DNA from: Cyclospora cayetanensis
Taxonomy: Eukaryota; Apicomplexa; Conoidasida; Eucoccidiorida; Eimeriidae
DNA: 64,000 nucleotides
Reading direction: 5' to 3'
Assembly (NCBI RefSeq): GCF_002999335.1
Contig: NW_020312579.1
Coordinates: 158,760-222,759 of the forward strand
Shown here piece after piece: positions 39,801 to 51,537 of the stretch. Positions within the stretch are counted from its first letter, which is position 1; every line of letters begins with the position of its first letter. Both the position numbers and the translations under genes were made by a program. Below the pieces are notes generated by a model. That model searched no databases. It was not told the origin of the DNA and saw only the letters and a list, made by a program, of their open reading frames with translations.

Positions 39801-40676
39801 TCAAAGGAGCCGGATGCCATCCCTAATGGAGGTGCCGTCTTGTAGTACATGCCGTACGGGGTTCAACGGGGGGTTAGGCTTGTGCCACATACCACGTCAT
39901 GATTTGTATGATTCTCTAGCCCCTTTGAACCAAAAAAGCTTTTAGGCATCTGAATTTAGGAATAAATGCTTTAAACGAAGCTAGTAGATGTGCAGTATCA
40001 ATGAGCATATCAAATTTGCGACGTAGGTAAGTAGGAAACGACCGCTCCCACAGCACGCCGCCAAGCTGGCATGCACACAGTCCCAACTAAATTGAACGTC
40101 CTTTTCTCTTGCATTGCACAAAACAAACAAAAAATTTCAAAGATGCGTGGTCCCTTAAGGGCAGACCTCTTTGCGAAAACTTTGGGACCTAGTGTTTTGA
40201 TCAAGGAGTATGCAGCCCCTGTCGTTGTGTGCCACTTCGCCGTGTGATGAATTGTCATCTTCAAACCGTACTTCTGAATGACATACCGACTCAAATAGGG
40301 CTATGGATTCTACTTCGGACAAAAACATAGCCGTTTTACATATCCTAGGCAGGCCCCTACTGAGAGATTTCCGGTTAAAAGGATTCATTTCATCAGGACA
40401 ATACTGAAGCCACACCAACTGCTAGCATCTCGAAGCAGAGTGGTCAGCTATATTATGCGAGGTCTAAAACTTAGCGGAACGGCTACAAGCTGTGATATGT
40501 AGGGATCCTCCTCAGTTCAGCAAGCCCCAGGGCCATCGATAGGGCATTCGCTGCATTTGCTCCTCATCAATTCGGAAAAATCAGGCCTCTGCTACCCATT
40601 GCTATAGCTAGTGGATCATATAGAGCGTCCCTTGTTACCCTAAAGTTTGAATGATATCTGCATTATCCACACCATA
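36824..40676. other. Spacer upstream of the HtrA and radial-spoke genes
   Basis: 36824-37117 stays open in the HtrA frame and may be extra N-terminus or 5' leader. Further right, minus-strand pieces at 39.32-39.65 kb (SRKIQSVLGIEDLKAGDTKR) and 40.0-40.4 kb have some coding look, but an in-frame stop and missing acceptors prevent a model. A 12-bp hairpin lies at 37802-37830. This divergent spacer should hold both promoters. Confidence 0.35.
37802..37830. repeat. Perfect inverted repeat, 12-bp arms, 5-nt loop
   Basis: GTCTTGATAATG (37802-37813) and CATTATCAAGAC (37819-37830) flank CGAAC. It lies in non-coding DNA. Confidence 0.85.
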
Positions 40677-43600
40677 ATGAGCACAATTGGACTTGCAGCA
40701 AATTCGAGTAACGAAGGGCTAGAGGCCACGCCTGAAGCATTAGCAGAATACCTGCAGGAATCTGTGGCCAAGGCGCTGATTGAGGGCCTAGCTGCTACAA
40801 TCAAATCCCAGCCTGATGGTAAGGACTAGCTGCACACGGCAGCCCAGCATTGATGGATTAACTAGCGACTACGCCACTATCATGCACATAGAAGCACTTC
40901 ATACAACGGAGAAACTTGCTACGCTGGGTGTATGCGGGAGCAAGAAGTACAGTCTTACTGCAAAAACCTTGTGTGACATGTTATCGTAATGAATTGGACC
41001 ACTCTCTCAACCCCAAACAACTATGTACCGGAACGCACATGCACTTTGGGTCGCAGTTTTCATTTGTCTCAGATCCACCTCTGTTTCTTTCCCGATGGCT
41101 GCTGCGCTATGTTGAAGAGCATGTAAAACCACACCCCTCTCGGATTGTTCAGGTCAGGGCAACGCACTGTGAAACCACAAAGAAAACGCCCTTCGCGTCA
41201 CCCCAGTTGGCGTCGAAAGAGGGGTGACCCTGAGTGGCGCATCAGCATAAAATATTCTGTAGAGCACCAGTGTAGCCCTTTAGAAAAATACTCCTTTCTT
41301 CAGGCGTCATATAAAGCTCCCTTGGATGGCGCACTGACAGTGGTGACGCCAGTGGCAACAAGTGCTTGCACGAATGTCGACACACGCGGCCTCACAGCCT
41401 CAGACAACGTAGCCTTTGAGGCCATCCGAGCTACGGAATGGGTGGATGAAAAGACCGTTACTGACATTCTAGACCATTTAAGAGAAACGATTGGTGCCAC
41501 CGGGGTTTACTTAGCGAAGTACGAGGAACAGGTGGCCTTTAAGGAAGGAGTCACTGTGCCAGCATTACGATACGTCGCCGCAGACAGGACGCATACTTTT
41601 ATGCTCAATCACTGTCTCCCTGAGGTATATTCTCATAATAATCATCCTGATCTGAGTGTTCTTGCTGGCACATGCCATATTAAGGAACTGGTGTTCGCGT
41701 TTCCTTGTTCGCGCATTCGCGCTCTACCATTTGAGGTAGTCGTCCTCGTGGGGCCCCCCCACAGTGTACAGGACGTTAGGTGTGAGTATAACGTCAAACT
41801 AGACTAGCCATCATCAACCTGGCCTTTCGTTAGGAATATTATGACATGCGATTTGCAAAGCGTGTGCAAAAGCCTGTCCTTGGCTTTGCAAATTATCTTA
41901 ATATGTCACTCAGGAAGAGGGAGCCACCTGGGAGCTTCTTTCACAAGGCGAGCTCGAAAAGGGCATAGAAGAGGGAGCCAAGTCCCCCAAAGAAGACAGC
42001 GAGGATGATTTGGAAGAGCGGGACGTAAAACGTTTTTTGCCTGATGGACTAGCTAAGGGCGATTGTATTGCCGATAACCAAGGATCTCCGGACATCCGGA
42101 AAAAGGTCCTGTTCGTCGAGGAGGTGCTGGACAACCCTCGGATTCGATACTTTGGACTGACACGGCCGGGAGCATACATAGCCGTCTTGGTGGAATTGAG
42201 CGAGGTAGCAAATGCTGAATCGCTCATGGCACTTTGCGAATGGATGAAACAGAGGAGAGCGCGAGAGCAGATGATCGTTAGAGCCCTTCGGATGCAAACA
42301 GAAGGAACCACGGTAAAGTGCAGTGAGCCAGAGCCTAAATGGTACTTCATCAACCATTCTCTTGCTTTTAGGACCTTTGGTACAACACGCTCAACCAAGC
42401 CTGGCCACCTACGAAGCTGCCTTATGAGTACAGTACTGCTATAATTTGGCCACAAATAACTTTACCCTCTCCGTACATTTGCCGGAGACCGTTCAATCAG
42501 GAACCATCACCTGTGCATCTCAGGAAAGACCAATGCATCTGTTATACAGGAGGATCCGACAGCGATTATTCTGATCTATTAGAAGAAAGAGCACCTACTG
42601 ACGCTGAGGAAGAAGCGGGTGCCATGACAGAGGCGCCTGAACCTTTGCCGCCGGTGGAACTGCACACCACCACCGCTAAATATATCTTGTGTGCTGATTC
42701 CCTAGGAGATCAGGGAGTATTTGGGCACCGATCTGTCTGTTGCGTTGAAACATACGCTGAAGAGCTAGCAAAGGCCATTATACGGACTCAAAGAGAGGCA
42801 TTAGAGCGACAAGTATGACTGAACACTAGACAGAGAAAATCCTGCTGCTATTCTCTCAATCAATCAGCTACGAGCCAGAGGCTCATACATACCTTATTTC
42901 TAGTTTTTCCGTGTTGGGAACGATAAAGGCTTGCTCTGGATGATGCAGCCGCATTGATAGTAGATTCGAGTCCTGCACGAAAGTCGCTGGTCAGATACCG
43001 ATGCCGGTACCACGCAGGTGTACTGCTATTGCCAAATCTTTCGTTTCGCAGGCAACTGAAAAAATCGACAGCATTGATTATCAGGATTTTAATCTAGAAC
43101 TGACTAAATTACACCAGAACTATTCAGAAAAGCTACAGGCGTTGCAGGAAGAACGCCAAGCTGAGGAGCTCCAAAAGCTGGAGGAAGAAAATGCCAACGA
43201 AACAAGAGGTCTCAACAGACTAAAAGAAGTGCTTGAAGTGGCTAAGGACAACAAGGCAGGGGCGTGTAGCATGGAGCTGCAGCAGAACGACATGGACAAA
43301 GATGCGAGTGCGATGGACCAAAACAATTTCCTGCCAATGGGACTGGAGGAGTCTGAAGGAGAAGAGAAACATGATGACGAATCTCCTGATATTCATCCTA
43401 TCTCTAAGGAATATGTATTGGAGGCCGCATCAGCACTCGCTGCTCTTGATTGTTTCAAACAGGAGGTTCTTGCTCCGTTGAAATTGAGGTTATTGCTTAG
43501 TGGGCCAGACTTTTCTAGTGCTAGGCCTCGCCAAACTATTACTGCACACAGCAACAAAAGGCACATCGATTATCTTAATTCATATCTTCGATGCTTGGCC

Positions 43601-44101
43601 GCCCATAAGGCACAGGAATTGTAGCATGATGTACCTGCTCTCTCAGGACGGCATTACATTGCAGAATCCTCCAGCTTGGTCTCAGCAGCTGCTGCATGCG
43701 CTCTGCTGCTCGGGCACGATGCTAAAACTTTGAAAGATGCTTTATCTGAAGGAGACAGCCGCTGGAGCTGGGATTGCTTACGCCGACTTTTTACCTCCGA
43801 CTTTGCCAATGCAATGTTAGCCTTTGATCCGAAGGGTACGTGTCCGTAGTCTACGGTCGCTTACGCGACTGTACCTTGAGATATTCCTCTCGTTAATCTG
43901 GAAAATAATTCAGTTGCTATTTTAGTGATGTTCTCACCTGCTATCGCAGCTCCAAGACACTACACAGAGAGCGAGAGCAGTTTGCAGTTCATTACTAAAC
44001 TACTGGACTCTCAGACTGGAAGTGAAGATGGACATCTTGAATCTCCAGTGGTTAATCTTCTCTATTCGTGGGCAACTGTAAGAGGCAATGATTCCAACTG
44101 A
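40677..44101 (+). CDS. Radial spoke protein 2 homologue (DPY-30 motif plus GAF domain)
   Basis: RSP2 sits in the axonemal radial spoke, where its DPY-30 helices help dimerise the stalk. Exons: 40677-40818, 41073-41152, 41304-41624, 41685-41735, 41914-42312, 42372-42472, 42524-42812, 43052 to about 43498-43835 (see below) and 43950-44101. The DPY-30 motif is split by the first intron: EYLQESVAKALIEGLAAT, then DPPLFLSRWLLRYVEEHV. The GAF domain follows (ETIGATGVYLAKYEE, LRYVAADRTHTFM), then VLDNPRIRYFGLTRPGAYIA, an acidic linker, KYILCADSLGDQGVFG, a coiled coil (EKLQALQEERQAEELQKLE) and a C-terminal domain (SRWSWDCLRRLF, ESPVVNLLYSWATV). The order agrees with known RSP2 proteins. An in-frame TAG at 43622-43624 lies between the coiled coil and the C-terminal domain; a weak intron (donor near 43499 or 43516, acceptor at 43646) would remove it. 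The donor at the end of the fourth exon is a choice between sites. Confidence 0.85.
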
Positions 44102-46789
44102 TGACTTCTCAATACCTGCACCCAGAAGCTAGGGTGCTGCTACTTCGCCGAAGGCCACCCACCACTTGAACTTGGCCGTACAGCATATAGCCCTACCTGA
44201 GAAGTTAACTAGGGGACTCGTGTTCATGACCGGTGCAACTCTGTAATACTGTGGAGTGTACAGCTGGCAACTACGGCAAGACGAAAGCATTTAATTCTAC
44301 ACCGGGAAAAGCTCGAAAGGGCTGCCCACAGCCTTAAAACCCCTCTTCCTCAGCTTGATGAGATAGACTCCGATTTCGTGTCGATTTACACGATCGAAAA
44401 TTGACTGCACAAACTTTGGCTACGAGTTACAGGTAGGCAGGAAAATGGAACATGTGGATCAGCGAAAACGCCCTACAAGCCTTTACTCAACCCTCAAAGA
44501 GGTGCCGCGGTTCTACATCGGGTGGCTCTCTTGCTCTCTTGCTGCTTTCATCCACAAACCTGGGACCCTAAAGTAAAAGGAGGCGCGAGCGTATCACAAA
44601 CTGATGTAAGTCAGTGGTGGATCGAGCCTCTTCAACGCATGGGGTGGTGAGGGAAATCGAAGCGCGCGTGTAAAGATCCCAAGCCCAACAAACACTTTAT
44701 TCAAGCATCCTAAAACCCATCCAAACTATTTCTACGAAAGTCCGATCCTTTTCCCTATTTTTGATATCAGCGCAAATGCGTAATAACGGCGTCCTTGAAA
44801 CTATCTTCTGTTTCCGTGCTTCCACACTCAGGGGTCCTGCTACAGCACGCCTGCAAGTTAGACCATAGTGTGAGCATCCAACGAAATAATCGCCATCAGA
44901 CAGAGTTTAGGACCCTAACGATCATTAAATGCTCTTATCAAAGCGTGGAATGCACCCTCAGTAGGCTTCAGAGCTCGGCTCCTGCTAGCTCATCTGCTTT
45001 GAGGAACTATCCAATGGATTGTGAAGGCTCAGATAATTATCTTTGCTCCACTGGTGGTAGCACGAAACAGAGATTCCTGACAGACGCTAACCTTCGGTGG
45101 CAATTCTTCTTCGAAGTAGCTGTAGCCGGAGGCCTGTGCTAAGCTCAAAACTCCATCACAAAATTGCGCAGGGGGGGAAGCGGGCCCAGGGAGTCATGGA
45201 TACAACTACCGAAGGAATTGAGACCAACAATGCTCGTTCCCATAGTCTCAGTCCCTCATTCTTTGCGTGTTTCTTCACCGATCTTTGGCTTTAGTGCTTG
45301 AAACGAATGATACACAGTAATACTGGTCGCTCGGTGCCGTGTCCCTAGCCCTAGGCTTGCAGGGCACCCTTTCTGGAACCCATGTCAAACCATTCTGGAA
45401 TCTGGCTAGTACCCCTGGCCTCCGAACCGCTACTTCAATGTCCTCATAGTATGTAGAAGAGGCAGTCAAATACTGCCCCACAGCATGCCAGTTATACACT
45501 GTAAAGCTACAGCCGAAGAGTTTCTAGGGTCTCCGATACCTTTCAATCTTCACTCGGCTCAAGCTATTTCAAGTTGTTTGCGAGGTATGCTTCAACAACA
45601 GAATGATTTTCACCCCTTTTTTAGAAAAGTGAACAATTAGGGCAATCCTGAGATCAATCTTGAACCTATACAACCCCGTGACGCTTGCAGGATGCCACTT
45701 ACAGTAAAACCAAAAGCATGCAGGCTCTAGCATAGCCAAATGTCGTGGATCACCTATGGGAGAGGAATATTGTGGCCTTATTTCACAAATGCATGCAATT
45801 TTTAACATCTCAACATTAATTTTAACAAGCCACAAAACAATCGACTTCAAACAGCAGATTATGTCATGCGCTGTATTAATGATTATCCTCTCGCTTATTC
45901 GTTTCATGTACCTTGGTGCTGAAACCTAGTATCTCAGAGCCTCGAAGGGCACGCCGCTGCAGTAGTAAACTGCAGGAAACGACATTGCAGCACGGCGAAC
46001 TGCATAAATTGCAGGAAAAGCCATGGATGCAATGCTTAATGCACTGCAGAGAGTCGATTTTCACTTTGCTCCGTCGTTCTGAACCCCTTGCAAGGTGTGC
46101 TTCAACCAAGACTTAACTCTTCCGTGTTTTAAAAATCAGGAGAGCGATCAATAAAGGTTTTCTTGGGAGCGATCTCAGTTTCCATGCTTTCAACCTCACT
46201 GGCGTGGCTGTGGGTCAGACGCCAGCACCGATAACAAGAATCTTCGTTACTAGAACCATTTCAACGGTTCAACAAAGCAGTCATATGCATGTAATATCAA
46301 TACCCAAAGACTATTCCTTCACCGAAGCTAGTCTTCGTGTGCAGTGGTGTGTGCATACTAACTTAGGCCTCCGGAGTAACAGCTTCCGCATTGAACCACA
46401 GAGCCGCAGTGCCGCTTCGGCCACAAGCAACTAACAAAACAATAGAGTTCATGTCTGTGTTAATTCCTGAGCCCTGCCCGTAGCGAGGCCCAATTTCTTT
46501 CTGAGACTAAAGTCTAAGGGAAAAGTTGACAATTTTAACAACTGAAATAGCATCCATCCCCACGATTCTTTTGAGTCAACAAAAAAACACTGCCTTTCTT
46601 AAGGTATGCATTTGCACCATTTTTTCTAGACATTAAAGACCTTTCAACTCAATGGGCGAGCACATAGAAAAGCGGCTTAAGTCACAACTGCAGTGTTTGT
46701 TCACTAGAGCTAAGCCGGTTACTACAAGCTAGGCAGGGTGCATCCCGTGCAGTGGCATCAAAGAATATTACTAAGATTGCCACGATTAT
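44102..46789. other. Spacer between the radial-spoke gene and the retroelement
   Basis: A minus-strand frame at 45275-45499 (ASSTYYEDIEVAVRRPG, FQNGLTWVPERV) reads rather like protein but stands alone without clear borders. Frames at 45.57-46.11 kb are less convincing. Left flank, possible 5' LTR of the element at 46.8 kb was looked for by eye; no direct repeat could be established. Confidence 0.3.
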
Positions 46790-49139
46790 ATGTTCCAACA
46801 AACAAGGGAGGTTCTTGATGCCATACTTGGAGGCATTGATGCATTAGAAAATATTGTGACCAATGCAACGGCAAGCGAAGGACAACGCTGGTCTAGGTGC
46901 GAAGCTCGTGCAGACAAGGTCCCCCCAGGGAAGTGGCAAAGCCTATACACCTCTAGAATGAGCCAGCCAAAGCATTCCAAGCCCTGAGAAGTAGATGCTC
47001 AACCGCAAAGGCATCTGGAGGGTTTCCTACGCGCCGAGCAAGCTTTCCGCAAGCAGAACGGCAGTCGAAAGGACAACGCATCTCCAGCTTCGACAGGCTC
47101 GTCGGAGCCTAAAAGCACAGGCACGAACGCAATTGAAATGGCTCTAGAGCGTGCCGCAGAAAAGCCATAGGCCAAGGTACTGGGCGACTAAACAAGCGAA
47201 CAGGTCAACGCCAGGACAAGCAAGTTAGCTGGCCGTTCTACAACAGTTGAACAAGCCGGTGGCCTGGGTTGGAGTTCAGCGACGAGCATTGTTGAGCCCC
47301 AACGCTTGAACGTGCCGGACTCCTAGAGGCTTATGCTTCTACGTGAGCGAGGTAAGACCTGCCCTCACTGTAAGCTACTGTGTGCCATCGCCGAACACGC
47401 TGCTTCAGGCGAGACGTCGAGGCCTTCAATCCTGTTGTACCAGTTTGCGGACATACGGCACATACCAGCACAATGCTATCAAATATCTTCTGTCACATAG
47501 AAGATATTGTCTGGCTTAAATGGTCTTGAACAAGGAAAGGATCCTAACCACTTAAGGACTGGATTGCTTGTTAGGCCGTGAAGAGCACACAAACAAGCAG
47601 TAAAAAGATGCCAAGCAAAGCACAAGGCACAATATATTCCATGAATCGGAAAGATTACTGGCGATACCAGGAGGAGGACGGAGCCTAAATGAGTTGCTAC
47701 AGGAGTAGGGGAAGCCGACCGATGTTTTAAGGCCACGGGTACATGAACAGGATAGTTCAGAGCAAATAAAGTGCAAGAAGCTCATGTACAGCAAAGCGGC
47801 TTTTGGGAAAACCAGACACTCCGATCAGTTAGAGCTACAAACCATGGCAATAACAAAGGTGGCTTTGGCACTGCACACCCCATGGTGCATACACAGGAAA
47901 ACCGTGGACCCCAAGTACAGTGGGAATGCGGTGCACTATCAACAAGGGAATACTCTTCCTAGCTGCCACCTATGTTGAGTGGCGAGGGCGAAGCGTGGGT
48001 TCTGCAAGTTAGAGCATACAGGCAAAAGGTTCAGAGTTTGTTCCAGAAACCAACACCCTTTCTCTCGCGGCGAGTCCTGTCGCGGACTTCATGTTGGACA
48101 CCACCACGCGCTTTCAAAATTTCTGACAATGGCATAGCTTTGTTCGCTGGTGCTGCTTCCATACTACGAGGCTCCAGGATAACTAACAGCTTTGTGGTTT
48201 CCCAGATGTATCCACAAAGTGGAAACCGCTACTAGTTAGCCAATTTCAGAACGAGTCGTCTGAGTTCAAGCAAGGGAAACTGCAGGGGGAGGGAGGAGTG
48301 GTGCCATTCACCGATTGGCCCAAGAGGAATAAGGCGCTAGTAGGGAGACAGGAAATCCAACAGCTGATGCCAAACGAGAAGCAAAAGTAATTGAGAACAA
48401 GCCCGCAACTGCAATGCACCTCCAGTTGGTAGAAGACGTTAAACTAATGAGCCTGGAGCAGTTACCAACTCTCATTCGCCCGGCATCCAAGAGGCAGAAG
48501 GTCTTTAAAATTTTAAGCTCGTGCCAACGAACTTATCATTGGGTAGCTGCAGCGAAAGGAAAAGGATATTCGGCGCCGAGGCCAGCAATAACTCTGCTGG
48601 GTCACTATCATCGAAAATAGATCTCCAAAGTAGTGGTGGCAAACGCGCCTATCAGGTGAACCCCCACTGCACCGGCTGAGCACGACAACCTGGAGTAGAA
48701 GAGAGAGTCGCAGAGTTCATTGAAAGCAGGAAAATCTGCACAAGTATGATAGCCAACGGGGTCAGGAATGGTCTCTTCGGAAAATGGCGTCTGGCTCAAG
48801 GCCGGGGTCGCTCACTATCAATAGCGCAAATGCACCATCCGCAACGTCACCTGTATGTGGTTGTGTCACGCTCTGCCTGCTGCCTCAGAAATTCATCAAG
48901 CACAGTTACGTCAATGCAGGGCAACATGTGAAGTAACCAGCAATTAATTAGCTGTATCATGCAGATGTCGAAGCACAGAAGATGATATTGCAGGGCATAA
49001 AGAATAAAGCTGGGATAGCCTTGCCTTTTTGCCGCACCACCCGTATTCGTGGCCAACAAAGATCCAGCGTTGGCCATGCAGCAACGCAGAATAATCATTT
49101 TTTCCCAAAGAAGCTTGTGCTATGCGACATCCTCTTCTA

Positions 49140-49480
49140 TCAGGGTGCTCGACATACTGCACGGTGCCAAGATATTTTGAGCGATGGATATGAAGTATAT
49201 CTTTCACCATTTACTCACGCGACCGCATAATTACTTGGAGAATCCATTTCAAGTCATGGAATTCAGCATGCGAGGTGCTTCAGGCACAATTGTAGAACAA
49301 TAAGTCGTATGCTTCTGCCCCACATTGGCGGAGCGGACGGCAACTTTACTCCAAGTTGTTACAGGGAGTGCTGTAAACTCTCTGGCTTCACAGCATGAAC
49401 CCCAAATTCCAGAAGCGCCACTTTGGCGATTCATCAATTGAGTGTCACGCAAACAATGTGGTAGCAAATGGGATAACATT
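49140..49480 (+). pseudogene. Reverse transcriptase remnant of the Ty3/gypsy element
   Basis: One frame reads VLDILHGAKIF, then TGA, then AMDMKYIFHHL, matching the Ty3 motif 'L..L.GAKYFSKIDLKSGYHQI'. The same frame continues to FQVMEFSMRGASGTIVEQ, matching 'F.VMPFGL..AP.TFQ', and then stops at TAA. The YxDD active-site motif was not found. At least two stop codons break the domain. Confidence 0.7.
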
Positions 49481-50089
49481 TAACGTGTAAAGGATTAATG
49501 CTGTCGGAATAGGGACAGAAGAGTTGTGCACCGTGTGCAACGTTACCTTGCTAAAGCAGCTTCTCAGCACTGAATGGCTGCCATATGCGTATGGGGCCAG
49601 CAGTCGCCGGTGTAATGATGAGGGCCCCTGTGGAACTCACTAAAGAGCGATTGAGTTCTAGCGAACTCAGAAACATGCAGCACCAGGGAGGGTCTTGAAG
49701 CACACAATTGTTTACTCAATTCTTGCAGGCTGCCCCCAATAGGCACTATTCTCTACGGACGGACCTAAGCAGGCTACACAGCTTGCGAAGTGTTGGAACA
49801 CGATTAAGAAGCCACTGGTCTTTGTGTTTTTTAAACTTGCGGGGCTGGGAAGCGCAATACAGTGTACCGATAAGAGACATCATGCCCTGCTTGGGTTGGG
49901 ATTAGCGATGGTACTTCTCCCACGGTTGATCGGGCGCTGCAATGCCTCTTCGAGCTAAAATCAACAAACCTTTTCGCTTACGCATGGAGCTTCGCTAGAC
50001 CTCTCTTGATTCTTACAGGCAAACGTCTCAAGTACAAAATTGGTGTCAGAAATCTAGTCGCCAGTGCGGTCCCGCGTTGCCTTTTTGTT

Positions 50090-51070
50090 ACAGGAGGAGC
50101 TTATGCATGATCTGCATCAATGGGCTCTGACGTACCTCTGTACCATCAGGAAGTATTTTCCCCAAGGTATATCCACGAAGCAGAAAAGCATCCTACAGCA
50201 CGACACAAGGGGAGCAGGAAACAGTAGAATAGTCTTGCAGTTGGACTCGCCTGTAGTTCTTCCAAGGAATACGCTGAATCCTGCGCACCTTGCGGAGCAG
50301 TAAGATGTCTTTACGAAGGCCGCCGACTTGGACAATTTTTTGAAATTATTCGAGGCAATTAGGACGCAGGCAACCCTACATTATTGCGGCGTCACTCCAC
50401 AGTGCGAAAGGGCCAAATGCAATCCTCATCTTCATGCATTCCATTAACAAGATCCTTTCCACCAAGGTTGCAATTGCCAGTACAAATGAGACGGCGGGCG
50501 GCACCTTTGAGTTATTTGCGGACCGTCTAGTACATCGTCATAAGTTACCAGCTGTGCTAGTCTGAGACCGTTATACCCACTATTCTTAGGGCTTCAAGAA
50601 CACTTCTACCGCCAGCTCAAGGCCCAGTGAAGCGTCTCAAGTGTGGTGGCCTACTCACTTCGATTGGACAGACTTCGTATTCATCGCAGACTCAAACAGG
50701 TCCTGCCCAGACATACTCAGAAGCTGATATGTATGGTATTTCCCAGCATCTGTAGCACAGTATTCATAGAGCTACACAGTGCACGCTCTACAGGCACGAC
50801 GTTGTGGGAGTTCATGGTAAAGCAGAAACCCCTCTGGACGTACAAGGCTATCTCTTACGACGCAAGGCCTTCGTCAACTGGTTGACTGCACAGCGGCCAT
50901 TATCATGAGAGCTGCTGTAGCAAAGAAATACTAAGTACACAAAAGCCACAGAGAAGAGGAGCTGGATGACGGGGACCTGCTTCTGGTGTCCACCTATCAC
51001 ATGCAACTTTACGGTAGGCCCAAGATTCGGGCTTGTTTTCCCGAGCTGCTTGAGAATTCACGGCTAAAAA
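50090..51070 (+). pseudogene. Integrase remnant of the Ty3/gypsy element
   Basis: LMHDLHQWALTYLCTIRKYF resembles the HH part of the integrase zinc finger and ESCAPCGAVRC the CC part. The core gives TKVAIASTNETAGGTFELF, ADRLVHRHKLPAVLV, then a stop where the conserved S of SDRD is expected, then DRYTHYS. Further on, in another frame, come VFIELHSARSTGTTLWEF (compare 'AYN...HSSTG.TPFE') and REEELDDGDLLLVSTYHM (compare 'GD.V.LST'). Frameshifts and stops make it non-functional. Confidence 0.7.
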
Positions 51071-51537
51071 CAAGTGGCTTACAAGCTTAATCATCCTGCC
51101 ATAACGATGTAGCATCCTGCATTCACATTTCTATCTTGCAACACGACCGACCTGCCCAGAGGATATGCTTCACACAGAAGGTTAAGAGTCGGCCTGACGG
51201 GGCTATATACCACTGAAGGTTGATATAAGGCGGAAGCACTCTTTTAAACGATCGTAAAGGAAGCGAGGGAATAGCTTTTACTACAGTGGGAAAGGCTTTC
51301 AAAAGCTACCGTGACGTGGTAACATACGAATCATGGAAACTGTCAAGAGCTTATCCAAGCTTCAAAGCCGCCCACACAGGCAATAACCCCCATAAGCACT
51401 GCCGTGGAGGCAGACCGGTAGGCGCAGCTCTACATGGTATATGCAAGCTCGTCTTTTTCGGGTGTGTGGAGTTAGACGCTGAGGGCCTTCTACGTTGGAG
51501 ATTGAAAGGAACACGAGAAGCACGGGCTATTAAATGA

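Larger units (their letters stand above)
46790..51537 (+). mobile_element. Decayed Ty3/gypsy-type LTR retrotransposon (internal region)
   Basis: Plus-strand reading frames broken by stops and frameshifts keep the Ty3/gypsy pol order: reverse transcriptase (about 49.14-49.48 kb), RNase H-like piece (about 49.77-49.91 kb), integrase zinc finger and core (about 50.09-50.58 kb), integrase C-terminal part (about 50.75-51.07 kb). The left end (46790-47170) is one frame with in-frame TGA and TAG and may be gag: REVLDAILGGIDALENIV, then HLEGFLRAEQAFRKQ. LTRs, primer-binding site and target-site duplications could not be found by eye, so the outer limits are uncertain. Chromovirus-like Ty3/gypsy elements are known from Eimeria, which fits a coccidian host. 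Pol is too damaged to act by itself. Confidence 0.7.

Noticed and set aside
46790..47170. Alternative genetic code inferred from in-frame TGA and TAG at 46985 and 47168
   Set aside because: TGA, TAG and TAA all occur in this frame, and the neighbouring pol domains are decayed, so it is better read as a pseudogene.
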